Numbered from the stretch's first letter, positions 19,501 to 27,348 are shown. The stretch: 33,939 nucleotides of DNA from Chitinophagaceae bacterium (GCA_947454235.1 CANGIY010000030.1:1-33939), one strand, 5' to 3'. The notes: a model not told the origin generated them from the sequence alone. A program made the numbers and translations.

Positions 19501-22500
19501 TGCTGAAATTGTCGCATAGGTTACCGGGCTAACTGCCCACACACCAACACTGGTACCTGTGGTATCGTTGTATGCTGAAGTGCCACCTATACAAACACTT
19601 CTCGCACCATTAATTGTACCTCCAAACCCGGAAACTGTAACAAGAATATTACGTGTTGCATATGCACTACCGCATGATGTAGAAACCGTATAAGTGATAG
19701 TGGTAGAACCAACACTCACCCCATAAACAACACCTGCTGAGCTAACTGACGCAATTGAAGGATTGCTACTTGTCCAGATACCACCAGTACTACCCAAGGT
19801 ATCTCTCAATGTAATTGTACCACTTGTACAAACCGAAGAAAGGCCCAACAATGTACCCGCGCTAGGGCTTGTTGTAACACTAAATGGATAGGTAACAACT
19901 TGTGTACCACACGCTCCGGTTACCGTATAAGATATCACTGTAGTACCCAATGCCATCGGACAAACTTGTCCTGAAGTATTCACAACTGCAATTGCTGTAC
20001 TTGCCGATGACCACGTACCACCGGTAGTAGTATCACTCAAAGAAACACAACCACCTCCAATACAAGCTGTACCGGGACCAGTAATTGGACCAGGAAGAAC
20101 AGTTGGAGTTATAGTCACAAGTTTAGTTGCAACTGCTGTGCCGCAAGTACCAACGTATGTATAAGATACAACCGTTGTACCTGCTGTTACTCCGTATAAA
20201 ACACCTGCTGCACTAATCGTTGCAACCGTTGTATTGGAACTACTCCAAGTGCCTCCTGCTGTCGAATCGGTAAAAGTTGAGTTAGTACCGGCACACATAC
20301 TTACCGTACCCGATATGGCACCAACTGAAGTACTTACCATTGTAGCTTTTCTGATTCTATTGTTTGAATCTCCATCAGCAATATAAATGTTTCCCGAAGG
20401 GTCAAGACAAATATTTGAAGGTGAGTGAAGAGTCGCAGCCGTTGGCACACCGCCGTCGCCGGAATAACCCGGAATACCGCCTCTTCCCGCAACCGTAGCA
20501 ATTATTCCCGTAGTATCTATCATCCGTACGCAATAATTGTTTCGATCTGCAATGAAAATTCTACCGTAAGCATCTATTTTAACACCTCTAACTCCGTATA
20601 CATTAGCTGCTGTCGCTGGTCCACCGTCACCACTAAATGTGGCAGTACCGGTTCCTGCTATTGTACTAATAATACCAGAAGTATTAATTTTTCTGACTCT
20701 TTGTGCCGTTGCATCTGTAATATAAATAACACCGTACCTATCAATAGAAACACCACTAACATAGGTAAATGTTGCCGCCGTTGCAGCTCCACCGTCACCC
20801 GAACTACCAGTTGAACCGGTACCTGCGATAGTAGAAATAATACCTGCGGCTGTGACTTTACGCACTCTGTTATTACCCCAGTCAGCAATATATAGATTTC
20901 CCGCAGCGTCTATGTCAATTCCATCTGGATGGAAAATTGATGCAGCAGTAGCTGGACCACCATCACCACCGTAACTACCTGAACCATTGCCTACAACTGT
21001 AGAAATAACACCATCTAATCCAATTTTTCTGATGCGGTTGTTGTAGCAATCAGCCACATACATATTTCCTGATCCATCAAAAGCAATTCCTGTAGGTCGG
21101 GATAAACTTGCAGCGGTTGCCGCACCACCATCACCAGCATAGGTAGCAGTTCCGTTACCTACAACTGTAGAAATAACGCCCGCAGGAGTTACCTTTCTGA
21201 TTCTGTGATTCATGTGGTCAGCTATGTAACAGTTGCCTGAAGCATCAAAAGATACCCCACATGCATAATTGATTGAAGCTGAAGTAGCTGCACCGCCATC
21301 TCCCCCAAACGATGCCGTACCATTACCTGCAATTGTTGTTATTACATTTGTACAACTTGGAATAACTGCACTGCTCACACTCAAACAAGTCGATGTCGAA
21401 GTCCCTCCTCCTGTAGCGGTTACACAACCTGCATAACTACCTGACGATGGAGGACAAAATTTTACATAAACCCTGGTTGAAAAAGAACCACCCGAGTAAG
21501 CTATCGTGTAACTATTCGCCCACGTTGATGCATCAGGTGATACCAGATACGCTGTTGGTGCTGTTATAGTTACATATCCCGAAGACGGATACAAATAGCT
21601 ACCAGTAAGTGTTGTTCCAATCGAATCAGAACAACTACCCACTGTAGTTACAGGGAATGTGATTGAACTTGGAGAAAATGACAACACAGGTGAAGCACCT
21701 ATCGTTATGCTATAATCCCTAGTCTCTCCATAATAATATGATCCACTCGTCGTTCCCGGTGGGCAAGGGTTCATTGAAGGATAACTATGATAATAATATT
21801 CTGTCTGAACCCTCATTCGATGCACACCACCTATTACTGTAGAAGGAATTGAAATTGAATAAGACGTTCTCGGCGTTGTATACATTGATACACCACCTAC
21901 CGATTCAGTGGATTCAAACACACCATTGTTGTTAAAATCGACCCACGATTGCGATGACATTTCATAATATGTAGTGTTACAACCAAGTGTAACTGTATAC
22001 GAACTTCCTGCATTCAGCGTGCACCCATAAACCGAACTTAAATCTTTATAACAAGCCGAATCTAAAGTCGAATCAACAATAGCTCCTACAGCACCATACA
22101 ACAAATATGGATACCCCGGTTTAGCAATATGCATTCCATAAAGCGATGTATAAGAACAATAATAAAATGCCGGCGTACAATAAATAGGCACATACACAGC
22201 ACTTGAAGATGATGAACCACCACCCGAGCACGCAACATTGCACCTGAAATAAGTACTTGACGAGTAACCTGAACCCACATAAGTAGCATTTGTAGCACCC
22301 GAAATATTTGTCCATGTAGTTCCGTCAGACGATGATTGCCACTGATAAGTAAGCCCCGTCGCAGAAGTTGCACCAGAAATATTCAACGTAAATGTTGTAG
22401 CTGCCGTACCCGTTAAAGGTGCCGCAACAGCAACACCCGCCGAAGGAGTACCAGAACACGCCAATGACACAAAACGCACTTTATTATTATAACAATCTGC

Positions 22501-23541
22501 AATTACCAAGTTGCCGCTACCGTCAAAACAAACATCTAAAGGTTGATTTAAAGTGGCAGAAACAGCAGCTCCGCCATCACCTGAGGCACCAGCCGTACCC
22601 GTTCCTGCAAACGTAGAAATAATACCCGAAGCATTAATTTTCCTTACTTTATTGCCACTCATCTCAGCGAAATACAAATTGCCCGAGTGATCCATTTTTA
22701 AACCACCCGAAAAATTTATACCCGCCGCAGTCGCAGCACCACCATCGCCTGATGATGTACCCGAACCCGTACCCGCATAAGTTGAAATAACACCACTTGC
22801 ATTTACCTTACGAATACGATGATTTGAGTTATCCATGATGAACATGTTCCCCGACAAATCGAAAGTGATGTAATTAGGGTAATATAAATTAGCAGCAGTA
22901 GCTGCACCACCATCACCACCATAGCTCGACGTTCCCGTACCTGCGTAAGTGCTGATAAAACCCAGCGAATTTATCTTCCTGATACGATGGTTATACTCAT
23001 CGGCGACATACAAATTACCGCTCCCGTCAAACGCCAAACCATAAGGTTTATTGAGCGCCGCCAAAGACGCAGCACCACCATCACCACTAAACGATGCAGT
23101 ACCTGTACCTGCATAAGTAGAAATAATGCCCGAAGTACTGACTTTCCTGATTCGGTGATTGTTCAGGTCGCTGATATAAATATTACCGTAAATATCTTCA
23201 ATAACAGAAGACGGCATATTCAACTGAGCAGAAGTGGCAGCACCACCATCACCGCTGAAACCAGCAGTACCAGTACCCGCAATGGTTGAAATAATACCCG
23301 TAGGAGTCACCTTTCTAACCCTGTTGCCATTGCCATCAGAAATCAACAAATTCCCCGCAACATCAACAAACACGAAATTAGGTTGATTGATAGTCGCAGA
23401 AGTGGCAGCTCCACCATCGCCGGTGGAACCCGCACTACCTGTACCCACAATTGTACTGATGATCTGTGCCGAAACACTAAAATCATTAAATACCAATAAC
23501 AATCCCAGTAAAGCAAAAGCTCTTAGCAGGTTACGTTTCAT
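16585..23541 (-). CDS. Giant T9SS surface protein: two NHL propellers, GEVED-type domain, about 15 Ig-like repeats
   Basis: 2318 residues from the ATG at 23541 (MKRNLLRAFALLGLLLVF, signal peptide ending VSAQ); an in-frame TTG two codons earlier is ignored. Residues about 28-350 hold six NHL-type units (IISTxAGTGTxxxxGDGGAA, then GNLYVADxxNHRIRKV). An Ig/GEVED-type part follows, with WVDFNNNGVFESTESV and RMRVQTEYYY (SWVDFNxDG is the GEVED hallmark). Then come a second set of six NHL units and about 15 BIG2/Ig-like repeats of about 76 residues, each with a VCxG and a CGTA cysteine that may form a disulfide. The C-terminus is a T9SS type A sorting domain: EIYPNPTTGTVNLKLP and AAGVYIIQVNIDG. NHL propellers and Ig arrays usually bind ligands or project a tip away from the cell. 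No catalytic motif was seen. It is its own transcription unit. Confidence 0.88.
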   Translation of the reverse strand: MKRNLLRAFALLGLLLVFNDFSVSAQIISTIVGTGSAGSTGDGGAATSATINQPNFVFVDVAGNLLISDGNGNRVRKVTPTGIISTIAGTGTAGFSGDGGAATSAQLNMPSSVIEDIYGNIYISDLNNHRIRKVSTSGIISTYAGTGTASFSGDGGAASLAALNKPYGLAFDGSGNLYVADEYNHRIRKINSLGFISTYAGTGTSSYGGDGGAATAANLYYPNYITFDLSGNMFIMDNSNHRIRKVNASGVISTYAGTGSGTSSGDGGAATAAGINFSGGLKMDHSGNLYFAEMSGNKVRKINASGIISTFAGTGTAGASGDGGAAVSATLNQPLDVCFDGSGNLVIADCYNNKVRFVSLACSGTPSAGVAVAAPLTGTAATTFTLNISGATSATGLTYQWQSSSDGTTWTNISGATNATYVGSGYSSSTYFRCNVACSGGGSSSSSAVYVPIYCTPAFYYCSYTSLYGMHIAKPGYPYLLYGAVGAIVDSTLDSACYKDLSSVYGCTLNAGSSYTVTLGCNTTYYEMSSQSWVDFNNNGVFESTESVGGVSMYTTPRTSYSISIPSTVIGGVHRMRVQTEYYYHSYPSMNPCPPGTTSGSYYYGETRDYSITIGASPVLSFSPSSITFPVTTVGSCSDSIGTTLTGSYLYPSSGYVTITAPTAYLVSPDASTWANSYTIAYSGGSFSTRVYVKFCPPSSGSYAGCVTATGGGTSTSTCLSVSSAVIPSCTNVITTIAGNGTASFGGDGGAATSASINYACGVSFDASGNCYIADHMNHRIRKVTPAGVISTVVGNGTATYAGDGGAATAASLSRPTGIAFDGSGNMYVADCYNNRIRKIGLDGVISTVVGNGSGSYGGDGGPATAASIFHPDGIDIDAAGNLYIADWGNNRVRKVTAAGIISTIAGTGSTGSSGDGGAATAATFTYVSGVSIDRYGVIYITDATAQRVRKINTSGIISTIAGTGTATFSGDGGPATAANVYGVRGVKIDAYGRIFIADRNNYCVRMIDTTGIIATVAGRGGIPGYSGDGGVPTAATLHSPSNICLDPSGNIYIADGDSNNRIRKATMVSTSVGAISGTVSMCAGTNSTFTDSTAGGTWSSSNTTVATISAAGVLYGVTAGTTVVSYTYVGTCGTAVATKLVTITPTVLPGPITGPGTACIGGGCVSLSDTTTGGTWSSASTAIAVVNTSGQVCPMALGTTVISYTVTGACGTQVVTYPFSVTTSPSAGTLLGLSSVCTSGTITLRDTLGSTGGIWTSSNPSIASVSSAGVVYGVSVGSTTITYTVSTSCGSAYATRNILVTVSGFGGTINGARSVCIGGTSAYNDTTGTSVGVWAVSPVTYATISAGGVLYGVAAGNVTISYTVSGACGAATSTRTVAITGPSAGTIVGASTGCVGSTIALSDSLTGGVWESSNTSVASVNSSTGLVNCISAGSATITYTYTGTCGTASTTFSITVNGAPATPSAITGASSVCIGATTVLGDATAGGVWSSSNASIATVNPSSGTVTGVATGAVTITYTVTSSCGSSYAIKSLNIISSSAVSTITGVTSVCVGATGTVADATPGGVWTSGNTSIASISSTGVITGIAPGAVTISYGVTGTCGTTYATTTINVNTVPSVTAIVGASTVCLSTSSSYTNGTVGGVWSSTATSIASITGSGVVYGLTLGTATISYTVTNTCGAAAATKVVTVSSTPSAGTITGATTVCAGLNTTLTDASAGGVWTSSNTSVATVSSSGVVTGLGAGSVSISYVVATSCGTATATYGMTVSPAANAGVLSGATTVCTGVTTPLTSTVSGGTWSSAAPTIASVTSAGIVRGLVAGSAVISYTVSNSCGTSYVTRTMTVNASPNAGTISGVSNVCTGGTIALSSSATGGVWTSANTAIATISATGVVTGVAAGSVGISYTVSNTCGTATAGYVVSVMAPPSSGTISGATTVCVGTNSTFTESVTGGSWSSSNTAVATVSAAGVMRGVAAGTTTLSYVVSNSCATAIATKPVTVTASSTAGTISGLSSVCVGSTITLTTSGTAGGSWSSSNTSLATVSGGVVRGVAGGTVNISYSVTSACGTVSAYKSVTVSAAPTVSAITGAASICTGTSSTYTDATASGGWISSNTAVATVNSSGVVTGVSVGSITLTYFITNGCGTASTTKAVSVGSLSAGVIAGATSIARGASTTYTNTVTGGTWSSSNTSLATINASTGLATGVAAGVDTIKYTVTNVCGTAVARKVVSITAAKANPGFESTTGVEIYPNPTTGTVNLKLPCNECTAVIAVTDVSGKIVLARTSETNEVQLDLSNNAAGVYIIQVNIDGELYTQKVILR
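16850..20335 (-). repeat. Array of about 15 Ig-like (BIG2-type) coding repeats
   Basis: Units of about 225-235 bases encode the pattern GxITGxxxVCxGxxxxxxD, GGxWSSSNTxxATVxxxGxV, GVxxGxxxISYxVxxxCGTA. I count 15 units (boundaries approximate). The last unit, nearest the sorting domain, has lost the first cysteine (SIARGAS). The antisense strand of this array gives several long but spurious open frames. Confidence 0.85.
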
Positions 23542-23637
23542 GATCAAGAGGTTTATTAATTAAAATAAGTGGTAAAAGTAATATAAAAGACGGTTATTTA
23601 AATCCCTAACAAAATAAATTACCCCGGAATTAACCCG

Positions 23638-24525
23638 TTATCCAAACATCGCATCAAGCGACTTTTTAATCATGGTATCAACACTTTTTCCCGCATCCTT
23701 ACTAAACGTTTTTGCAGCCCTGTTCGCCACAATTGTACTAATAGACAAACACTTATGTCCCAAAATTCTACCCAACCCATACAAAGCCGAAGTCTCCATC
23801 TCAAAATTCGTAACCCTCAAATCCTGGTACCTGAACCCTGTCAAAGAATCAATCAACCCCGGATAGGCAATCTTTCCACGCAATACCCTACCCTGTGGCC
23901 CATAAAACCCCGGACACGTAACCGTAATACCATGCACATAGCCATTTATAAAATACTTCCGCAAAGACACCGCACTTTCAGCAATATAAGGTTGAATCAG
24001 CCCCGATTCCAACTTCGTATGGCGCACAAACGAACCCAGGATAAAACTCTCATCCGGATTATAAACAGGCTTATAAAAATGCAACAAATTATCAAGCCCA
24101 ATACCGTGCGAAGACACAATAAAACTATCAACCGGCACATCAGGCTGCAAACCACCACAAGTACCTAACCGAATGATATTCAATGCCGTTTTCTGCTCCC
24201 TGACACACCTCGTTTTAAAATCAACATTCACCAGCGCATCCAGTTCATTCATCACAATATCAATATTATCGGGCCCAATACCAGTACTAATACAAGCCAC
24301 ACCCTGATTGCCAATAGTGCCAATATGCGTCACAAACTCACGATGTTGCGCCTTATGCGTTACCTTATCAAAATACTTCGACACCTCACCCACCCTATCA
24401 GGATCGCCCACCGTAAAAACAGTACCCGGCAACACCCCTTGCGGCAAATCCAGATGATATATATGCCCCTTCGGAGTAACAATCAATTCAGACTCAGCAA
24501 TCGGGGTTAAAAAATTATCAGACAT
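23638..24525 (-). CDS. Nucleoside phosphorylase (uridine phosphorylase-like)
   Basis: 295 residues from the ATG at 24525 (MSDNFLTPIAESELIV). The same frame stays open upstream to 24666, but that would read antisense through tRNA-Cys, so it is rejected. NP-I family landmarks: TVGDPDRVGEVS (phosphate/nucleoside-binding GDP), ACISTGIGPDNIDIV, LGTCGGLQ, and TNFEMETSALYGLG (the FEMExxA ribose-binding motif). The family phosphorolyses nucleosides to base plus ribose-1-phosphate in salvage. Overall shape and the Met-Glu-Thr-Ser motif fit uridine phosphorylase best, but purine specificity cannot be excluded from the sequence alone. It is divergent from tRNA-Cys. Confidence 0.85.
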   Translation of the reverse strand: MSDNFLTPIAESELIVTPKGHIYHLDLPQGVLPGTVFTVGDPDRVGEVSKYFDKVTHKAQHREFVTHIGTIGNQGVACISTGIGPDNIDIVMNELDALVNVDFKTRCVREQKTALNIIRLGTCGGLQPDVPVDSFIVSSHGIGLDNLLHFYKPVYNPDESFILGSFVRHTKLESGLIQPYIAESAVSLRKYFINGYVHGITVTCPGFYGPQGRVLRGKIAYPGLIDSLTGFRYQDLRVTNFEMETSALYGLGRILGHKCLSISTIVANRAAKTFSKDAGKSVDTMIKKSLDAMFG

Positions 24526-24539
24526 TTTTTCGATTTTAG

Positions 24540-24569
24540 TTGTAAAGAAACAAAATTTCTCTACATTTG
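24540..24569 (+). promoter_or_regulatory. Bacteroidota-type promoter of tRNA-Cys
   Basis: TTG (24540-24542), a 19-base spacer and TACATTTG (24562-24569), an exact TAnnTTTG. The predicted start near 24575 lies a few bases before the mature tRNA. Confidence 0.7.
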
Positions 24570-24581
24570 CAGTCCCAAAAT

Positions 24582-24652
24582 GGTCGGATGGCCGAGTGGC
24601 TAGGCTCAGCTCTGCAAAAGCTGCTACAGCGGTTCGAATCCGCTTTCGACCT
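24582..24652 (+). tRNA. tRNA-Cys (GCA)
   Basis: The cloverleaf is readable by eye: acceptor GGTCGGA (24582-24588) with TTCGACC (24645-24651) including one G-U pair, anticodon stem CAGCT/AGCTG (24607-24611 and 24619-24623), loop CTGCAAA with anticodon GCA at 24614-24616, T-arm GCGGTTCGAATCCGC, and discriminator T at 24652, as required for cysteine tRNA. CCA is not encoded. Confidence 0.96.
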
Positions 24653-24655
24653 CCC

Positions 24656-24685
24656 AAAAAAAGCACCTCAAAAAGGTGCTTTTTT
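24656..24685 (+). terminator. Terminator of tRNA-Cys
   Basis: AGCACCT (24662-24668), loop CAAAA, AGGTGCT (24674-24680), flanked by an A-run and followed by five more T (six in all with the last stem base). It starts right after the tRNA. Confidence 0.85.
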
Positions 24686-24744
24686 CATTCCCCAAAAATC
24701 TCTTCTAATCAAGGCTTCTCGCCTAACCCAGCATATCTACCCTG

Positions 24745-25041
24745 GACGAGGCGTCTCGCCTCGTCCCGTTTAATGGGAGCGTCCGCTCCCTACCCAAACC
24801 ACGCATCCGCTCTCAAAACCTCGCACTCGCTCTTAAGCGTAGCGCTTCCCACACTGGTCGAGGCGTCTCGCCTCGTCCAACATTCCGGGAGCGCGTGTCC
24901 TCAACGAAGTTGGTGGGTCCGCTCCCTTCACAAACCACGAATCCGTTCCTAAACAAAGTTGGAGGATCCGCTCCCAAGCGTAGCGCAGCTCCCGCTCTAA
25001 AGCGCAGCGCCTCTTCTCCTGGTCCTCGAATGTTTCGAGGA
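24745..25041. repeat. Palindromic dispersed repeats between tRNA-Cys and the spike gene
   Basis: Type R1: GACGAGGCG-TCT-CGCCTCGTC at 24745-24765 and CGAGGCG-TCT-CGCCTCG at 24859-24875. Type R2: GGGAGCG-TC-CGCTCCC at 24775-24790, with an interrupted copy after 24885. Type R3: TCCTCGAA-TGT-TTCGAGGA at 25023-25041. AAGCGxAGCG words lie between them. The remaining 24686-25237 gap has no gene I can support; 25042-25237 is AT-rich and probably holds the promoter of the spike gene, although no clear box is seen. Confidence 0.7.
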
Positions 25042-25237
25042 TTCTATGGCTAGGGCGTTTGTAACGCCTCTAAAAAATCAAGAATAATCAATTTTATCAA
25101 AAAACAGCACTTATATTTATGCTTCATTCTAAAATATTAATTTAATAGGGCAGTCAAATATATCTACAATAAAAAAGATACGATACAACTTACTAAAATA
25201 TTTTCAGGACATAAATAACTCAAATAAAATAGACAAA

Positions 25238-25918
25238 ATGAATCCAAACGACAAAAAAACAAACACTACACCCTCCAATCCAATTTCGGGTTTTTACATA
25301 GGTACAATCATCCAAAATAATGGTGTAAATGAAAACGCAAATAAATTACAAGTCGAAATAGAAAGGCTGGGAACGTTTGGAACAGCTTTTTGGGCACCAT
25401 TTCTTAGCACAATAGAGGAAGAAATTTCAAATCAAAAGCCACCACTTGGCTCACAAGTAAATGTATCATTCATTAACTGTGAAATTACAATGCCTGTAAT
25501 TCTAGGTATAGTCTCCAATACAAAAACAAACACCACAAATACTCAATTAATGAAAGTACAAACTGACGCCAGCCAAAACAACTATACCATAACAACGCAA
25601 TCAGGCAAAACAATATCACTAAACGACACAGGCAACAACATAACCATTTCTGATGCCAATAGTAACTCAATAGTAATGTCGGAAAACGGGATAACAATCA
25701 AAACAAACAAAAACATTTCGTTTCAAGCAGAGGGAACTATTGAACTTAAAGGGAAAGCAGGTATCAATATTGCATCCGCTAGCGGTGATATTGCTTCTAC
25801 AGGCGTAAATATCATTCATAATGCATCAAACAATTTCAACGCCGATGGAAACGCATCAGTCAACATTACTGGCGGTGCAGACCTGACCCTTAAAGCAGCA
25901 ATGATTAACATCAATTAA
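25238..25918 (+). CDS. Orphan gpV/VgrG-type spike protein
   Basis: 226 residues from the ATG at 25238. Residues about 17-95 fit the gp5/VgrG OB-fold (GFYIGTIIQNN, KLQVEIERLG, AFWAPFLS, PPLGSQVNVSF, MPVILGIVSN). Residues about 108-226 are the repeated short-strand pattern of a beta-prism needle (NYTITTQSGKTISLNDTGNN, GITIKTNKNISFQAEG, GADLTLKAAMININ). It lacks the gp27-like hub of full VgrG, so it matches phage or extracellular-contractile-system spike proteins more closely. It is followed after 20 bases by a PAAR protein, its normal partner at the needle tip. No sheath, tube, baseplate or ATPase gene is in the window, so the pair must work with a machine encoded elsewhere or be a remnant. Confidence 0.8.
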   Translation: MNPNDKKTNTTPSNPISGFYIGTIIQNNGVNENANKLQVEIERLGTFGTAFWAPFLSTIEEEISNQKPPLGSQVNVSFINCEITMPVILGIVSNTKTNTTNTQLMKVQTDASQNNYTITTQSGKTISLNDTGNNITISDANSNSIVMSENGITIKTNKNISFQAEGTIELKGKAGINIASASGDIASTGVNIIHNASNNFNADGNASVNITGGADLTLKAAMININ

Positions 25919-25938
25919 TAACAATAAAAAACATTACC

Positions 25939-26238
25939 ATGCCTCCTGCAGCCAGACTTACCGACATGCATGAATGCCCAATGCAAACCCCAGCTGTCGT
26001 ACCAATTCCTCATGTTGGTGGACCAATAGTTGGTCCCGGAGCTCCAACGGTACTAATTGGAGGACTCCCGGCCGCTAAATTAGGCGACACGCTTGTATGT
26101 GTTGGCCCTCCTGATACAATAGTCCAAGGTTCCGCAACAGTAAATATTATGGGCATGCCCGCTGCTAGAATGGGAGATTCTACTGCCCACGGCGGTAATA
26201 TAGTGCTGGGAGCCCTGAATGTAATGATTGGCGGGTAG
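25939..26238 (+). CDS. PAAR-domain spike tip protein
   Basis: 99 residues, full length for a plain PAAR protein. It starts MPPAARLTDMHECP and carries two further PAAR words, GLPAAKLGD and GMPAARMGD, plus HGGNIVLGALNVMIGG. His and Cys residues (HEC, LVCVG, STAHGG) can supply the metal site at the tip. PAAR proteins cap the VgrG/gpV needle of contractile injection systems and often carry or recruit effectors. This one has no extension, so any cargo would be separate. It is translated with the preceding spike gene (20-base gap). Confidence 0.9.
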   Translation: MPPAARLTDMHECPMQTPAVVPIPHVGGPIVGPGAPTVLIGGLPAAKLGDTLVCVGPPDTIVQGSATVNIMGMPAARMGDSTAHGGNIVLGALNVMIGG

Positions 26239-26273
26239 CAAAACCTCGCCGCAATAAAAAACTTAAGCTTATT

Positions 26274-26314
26274 GAGCCTCGTAATCCTCGAACATTTCGA
26301 GAATTACGAGGCTC
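26274..26314. repeat. 41-base near-perfect hairpin downstream of PAAR (R3-type)
   Basis: The 19-base arms at 26274-26292 and 26296-26314 are complementary except for one position, with loop CAT. The core CTCGAA/TTCGAG is shared with the R3 palindrome at 25023-25041. It may act as a transcription stop for the spike-PAAR unit, but it has no T-run, so a repeat element is the better description. Confidence 0.7.
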
Positions 26315-26354
26315 GAACGCTTGCAACGCCTCACAAAGCCTACACCGATATTAT

Positions 26355-26415
26355 TCACCCTGGTCGAGGCGTCTCGCCTCGTCCTACATACTGGGAGCGT
26401 CCGCTCCCTACACAA
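26355..26415 (+). repeat. 61-base direct repeat, left copy (R1+R2)
   Basis: It begins TCACCCTGGTCGAGGCG, contains the R1 palindrome (26365-26381) and R2 palindrome (26393-26408), and ends CTACACAA. All 61 bases are identical to 33553-33613 in the same orientation. The two copies flank the HNH gene and the five-gene GTPase operon. Confidence 0.85.
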
Positions 26416-26449
26416 ACCTCGAATCCGCTCCCTGCTCTACGCACTCGCA

Positions 26450-26567
26450 CCCAAGCGAAGCGCCCGCTCCCCACCCAAACCTCGCATCCGCTCTCAAAAC
26501 CCCGCACTCGCTCCCAAGCGAAGCGCCCGCTCGCTCCCAAGCGAAGCGCCGCTCCCAAGCGAAGCGC
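26450..26567 (+). repeat. Four copies of CCCAAGCGAAGCGC
   Basis: Exact copies start at 26450, 26513, 26536 and 26554. A related form, CCAAGCGTAGCGC, is at about 24974. They follow the left 61-base repeat and finish about 80 bases before the HNH gene. The spacing is irregular, so this is not a CRISPR array. Confidence 0.75.
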
Positions 26568-26646
26568 AGTTGGTTGACTTTTCCCCAAAATTTGGAAACC
26601 CCTTCCCCGTCACCCTAACTTGCGAAAAAACTACACCCTATCTAAC

Positions 26647-27348
26647 ATGAAAACCCCAATCCAACTCGACACCATCATCAACCCACCCTCCGACCAGCAA
26701 CTACTCGACGACCTCCGAACCACAGCCCAAAAACTCAACCAAAAAACAATATCCAACAAAACCTACCGCCAATACGGCAGCTATTACCCCACAATCTACA
26801 TGCGCCGCTTCGGGACATGGAACAACGCACTCACCCACGCCGGACTCGCCATTAAAAGACAAATCAACATCACTGCAGCCGAACTACTCAACAATATCGC
26901 CCGCCTATGGCAATACCTACAACGCCAGCCCCGCATCACCGACCTACGACCGCCCCAATCCCACTTTGGCATAAAACCATACACCCGCGCCTTCGGCACC
27001 TGGGGCAACGCACTCCGCACATTCGCAACCCGCACCAACCCATTCACCCCCACCAGCCAAAACGACCCAAACCACTCACAACCCACAACAGATTGCAAAA
27101 CCACGAACCCAACCAACAACAGTAAAAAGAAAAACAAAGCACCCGCCACCATCCCATGGAGACTCAGACACCTCATCATGAAACGCGACAACTTTAAATG
27201 CGTTTACTGCGGCGCATCAACCGCCACCAACAGCACCACCACCCTCCACATCGACCACATCATACCCCGCTCAAAAGGCGGCACCAACACCCCTGAAAAC
27301 CTCCAAACCCTCTGTCAACAATGCAACATCGGGAAAGGGGATTTGTAA
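26647..27348 (+). CDS. HNH endonuclease with two homing-endonuclease-associated repeats
   Basis: 233 residues from the ATG at 26647; a TTG at 26620 is possible but less likely. Two similar N-terminal units end in RRFGTWNNAL (53-62) and RAFGTWGNAL (114-123), the signature of the repeat found beside homing-type HNH nucleases and thought to bind DNA. A Pro/Asn/Thr-rich linker (about 130-165) leads to an HNH domain: zinc cysteines C185, C188, C223, C226, the catalytic pair D203-H204 in HIDHIIPRSKGG, and N218 in PENLQ. All key residues are present, so it should be an active DNA nuclease. Its codons are very rich in C and A and poor in T, unlike the AT-rich operon downstream. It may be a selfish or mobile gene, or an effector linked to the PAAR pair; the first fits the family better. 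Confidence 0.85.
   Translation: MKTPIQLDTIINPPSDQQLLDDLRTTAQKLNQKTISNKTYRQYGSYYPTIYMRRFGTWNNALTHAGLAIKRQINITAAELLNNIARLWQYLQRQPRITDLRPPQSHFGIKPYTRAFGTWGNALRTFATRTNPFTPTSQNDPNHSQPTTDCKTTNPTNNSKKKNKAPATIPWRLRHLIMKRDNFKCVYCGASTATNSTTTLHIDHIIPRSKGGTNTPENLQTLCQQCNIGKGDL

Noticed and set aside
24582-24652. tRNA-Cys as an integration site with a second 3'-end copy downstream
   Set aside because: I looked for a repeat of the tRNA 3' end (CGAATCCGCTTTCGACC) through 33.9 kb and saw only chance partial matches such as CGAATCCGCTC; there is no integrase gene either.
24526-24666. N-terminal extension of the nucleoside phosphorylase
   Set aside because: It would be read antisense through tRNA-Cys and its promoter; the family N-terminus begins normally at the ATG at 24525.
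26450-26567. Possible CRISPR-like array
   Set aside because: Four 14-base words have start-to-start spacing of 63, 23 and 18 bases, with no uniform spacers and no cas genes nearby.
26272-26650. Overlapping open frames on both strands with repeated PLPTQTS and ALAPKRSA-type words
   Set aside because: They come from translation of the palindromic and CCCAAGCGAAGCGC repeats and have no protein-like character.
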